Below, piece by piece: positions 6,233 through 6,662 of a stretch of 6,662 nucleotides of DNA. This DNA comes from an uncultured Oscillospiraceae bacterium (lineage in GTDB: Bacteria > Bacillota > Clostridia > Oscillospirales > Acutalibacteraceae). The stretch spans positions 1 to 6,662 of the forward strand of contig CATWUX010000128.1 in NCBI GenBank assembly GCA_958354085.1, read 5' to 3'. The translations under genes and the position numbers were made by a program. The notes beneath the pieces are model-generated. The model was not told the origin of the DNA, did not search any database, and worked only from the letters and a program-made list of their open reading frames with translations. Numbering within the stretch: the stretch's first letter is position 1; each line of letters starts with the position of its first letter.

Positions 6233-6662
6233 ATTCCGGGTGAATTTTGGAATACAGAATTTTCTGCGCGCTGTATAGACTGTAATAGCCGGACAGCATA
6301 TAGCTAGCCGCAACCGCCACCACAAAATACAGCAGCCCGTCCGCTCCGAACAGCTCCACGCTGAGCAGCAGCGAAGCCAGCGGGCAATTGGTCACGCCGC
6401 AAAACATCGCGATCAGGCCGATTCCCGCCGCAAAGGCAGGCGGCAGGCCAAGCAGACCGCCCACCGTACAACCGAAAGTCGCGCCCACAAAAAAGGCCGG
6501 TACGATTTCGCCGCCTTTGAAACCGGCGGCCAGCGTCAGCGCGGTAAACAGGATCTTCAGCAGCCACGCTTCCGGACGCGCCTGACCGCCGAGCGCGCAC
6601 GCGACCACATCCATACCCGCACCGTTGTAATCCCGCGTCTGCACCAAAAATGTCAGCGCCAC
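6210..6662 (-). CDS. CLC-family anion channel/antiporter, C-terminal part (cut by window end)
   Basis: The last 150 residues of a CLC-family membrane protein; the gene begins beyond the right edge, and the GTG at the edge is an internal Val codon. Numbering from that Val, GFKGGEIVPAFFVGATFG at 47-64 is the conserved pore motif corresponding to the GxFxP region. TNCPLAS at 91-97 and the following ELFG (103-106) match the next conserved helix. Tyr130 in SLYSA fits the central anion-coordinating Tyr (Tyr445 of CLC-ec1). No C-terminal CBS domains follow; the protein ends in a short tail. Canonical chloride CLCs have Gly-Ile/Val-Phe rather than Gly-Glu in the pore motif; GGE resembles what I recall of the fluoride/proton CLC-F group, so fluoride export is possible. 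The N-terminal selectivity motifs are outside the window, so the ion cannot be decided. It lies 91 bases upstream of the membrane fusion protein gene on the same strand. Confidence 0.88.
   Translation of the reverse strand: MALTFLVQTRDYNGAGMDVVACALGGQARPEAWLLKILFTALTLAAGFKGGEIVPAFFVGATFGCTVGGLLGLPPAFAAGIGLIAMFCGVTNCPLASLLLSVELFGADGLLYFVVAVAASYMLSGYYSLYSAQKILYSKIHPEFVDHQTH

Noticed and set aside
6119..6325. Upstream extension of the membrane fusion protein frame into the CLC gene
   Set aside because: The extra residues have no signal-like or domain features. The hydrophobic anchor begins right after the well-supported start at 6118.
1..6662. CRISPR, insertion sequences, tRNA and phage signatures
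   Set aside because: I looked for regularly spaced repeats, terminal inverted repeats with transposase, tRNA-like cloverleaf sequences and integrase or phage genes, and saw none.

Overview
The window looks like chromosomal DNA from an anaerobic member of the Bacillota, most likely class Clostridia. This is an inference from three things: a ClpE-type Clp ATPase with an N-terminal zinc finger, a rubrerythrin (typical of anaerobes), and strong AGGAGG-like ribosome binding sites with a sigma-A-like promoter. Base composition is moderately GC-rich by eye and even across the window. I see no insertion sequence, prophage, CRISPR array, tRNA or rRNA. No stretch longer than 300 bases lacks a gene.

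Layout. On the plus strand are a complete clpE-like unfoldase gene (14-2284) and a patatin-like hydrolase of the YjjU/COG4667 type (2352-3206), separated by a short spacer with a GC-rich hairpin. A perfect 16-bp stem terminator (3222-3257) follows and can work in both directions. Everything after it is on the minus strand. Reading in the direction of transcription from the right edge: the C-terminal part of a CLC-family anion channel/antiporter (cut by the window end), an HlyD/RND-type membrane fusion protein, a MacB/FtsX-type ABC permease, and a rubrerythrin with its own good promoter.

How the genes work together. The membrane fusion protein and permease genes are 18 bases apart and clearly form one export unit, but no ATP-binding subunit lies between or beside them, so the pump must borrow an ATPase encoded elsewhere. 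The rubrerythrin promoter sits just past the permease stop, so it is probably an independent oxidative-stress gene that also receives readthrough. ClpE (protein quality control) and rubrerythrin (peroxide defence) are both stress functions, but they are convergent and not an operon.

I find no clear undescribed multi-gene system. The items most worth a second look are: two tandem in-phase A AAA AAG slippery heptamers in clpE, where a -1 shift meets an immediate stop and would release the zinc-finger domain alone; the ATPase-less exporter pair with a hairpin-less adaptor; a possible structure masking the adaptor's ribosome binding site; and a CLC protein whose GGE motif resembles fluoride-type CLCs.
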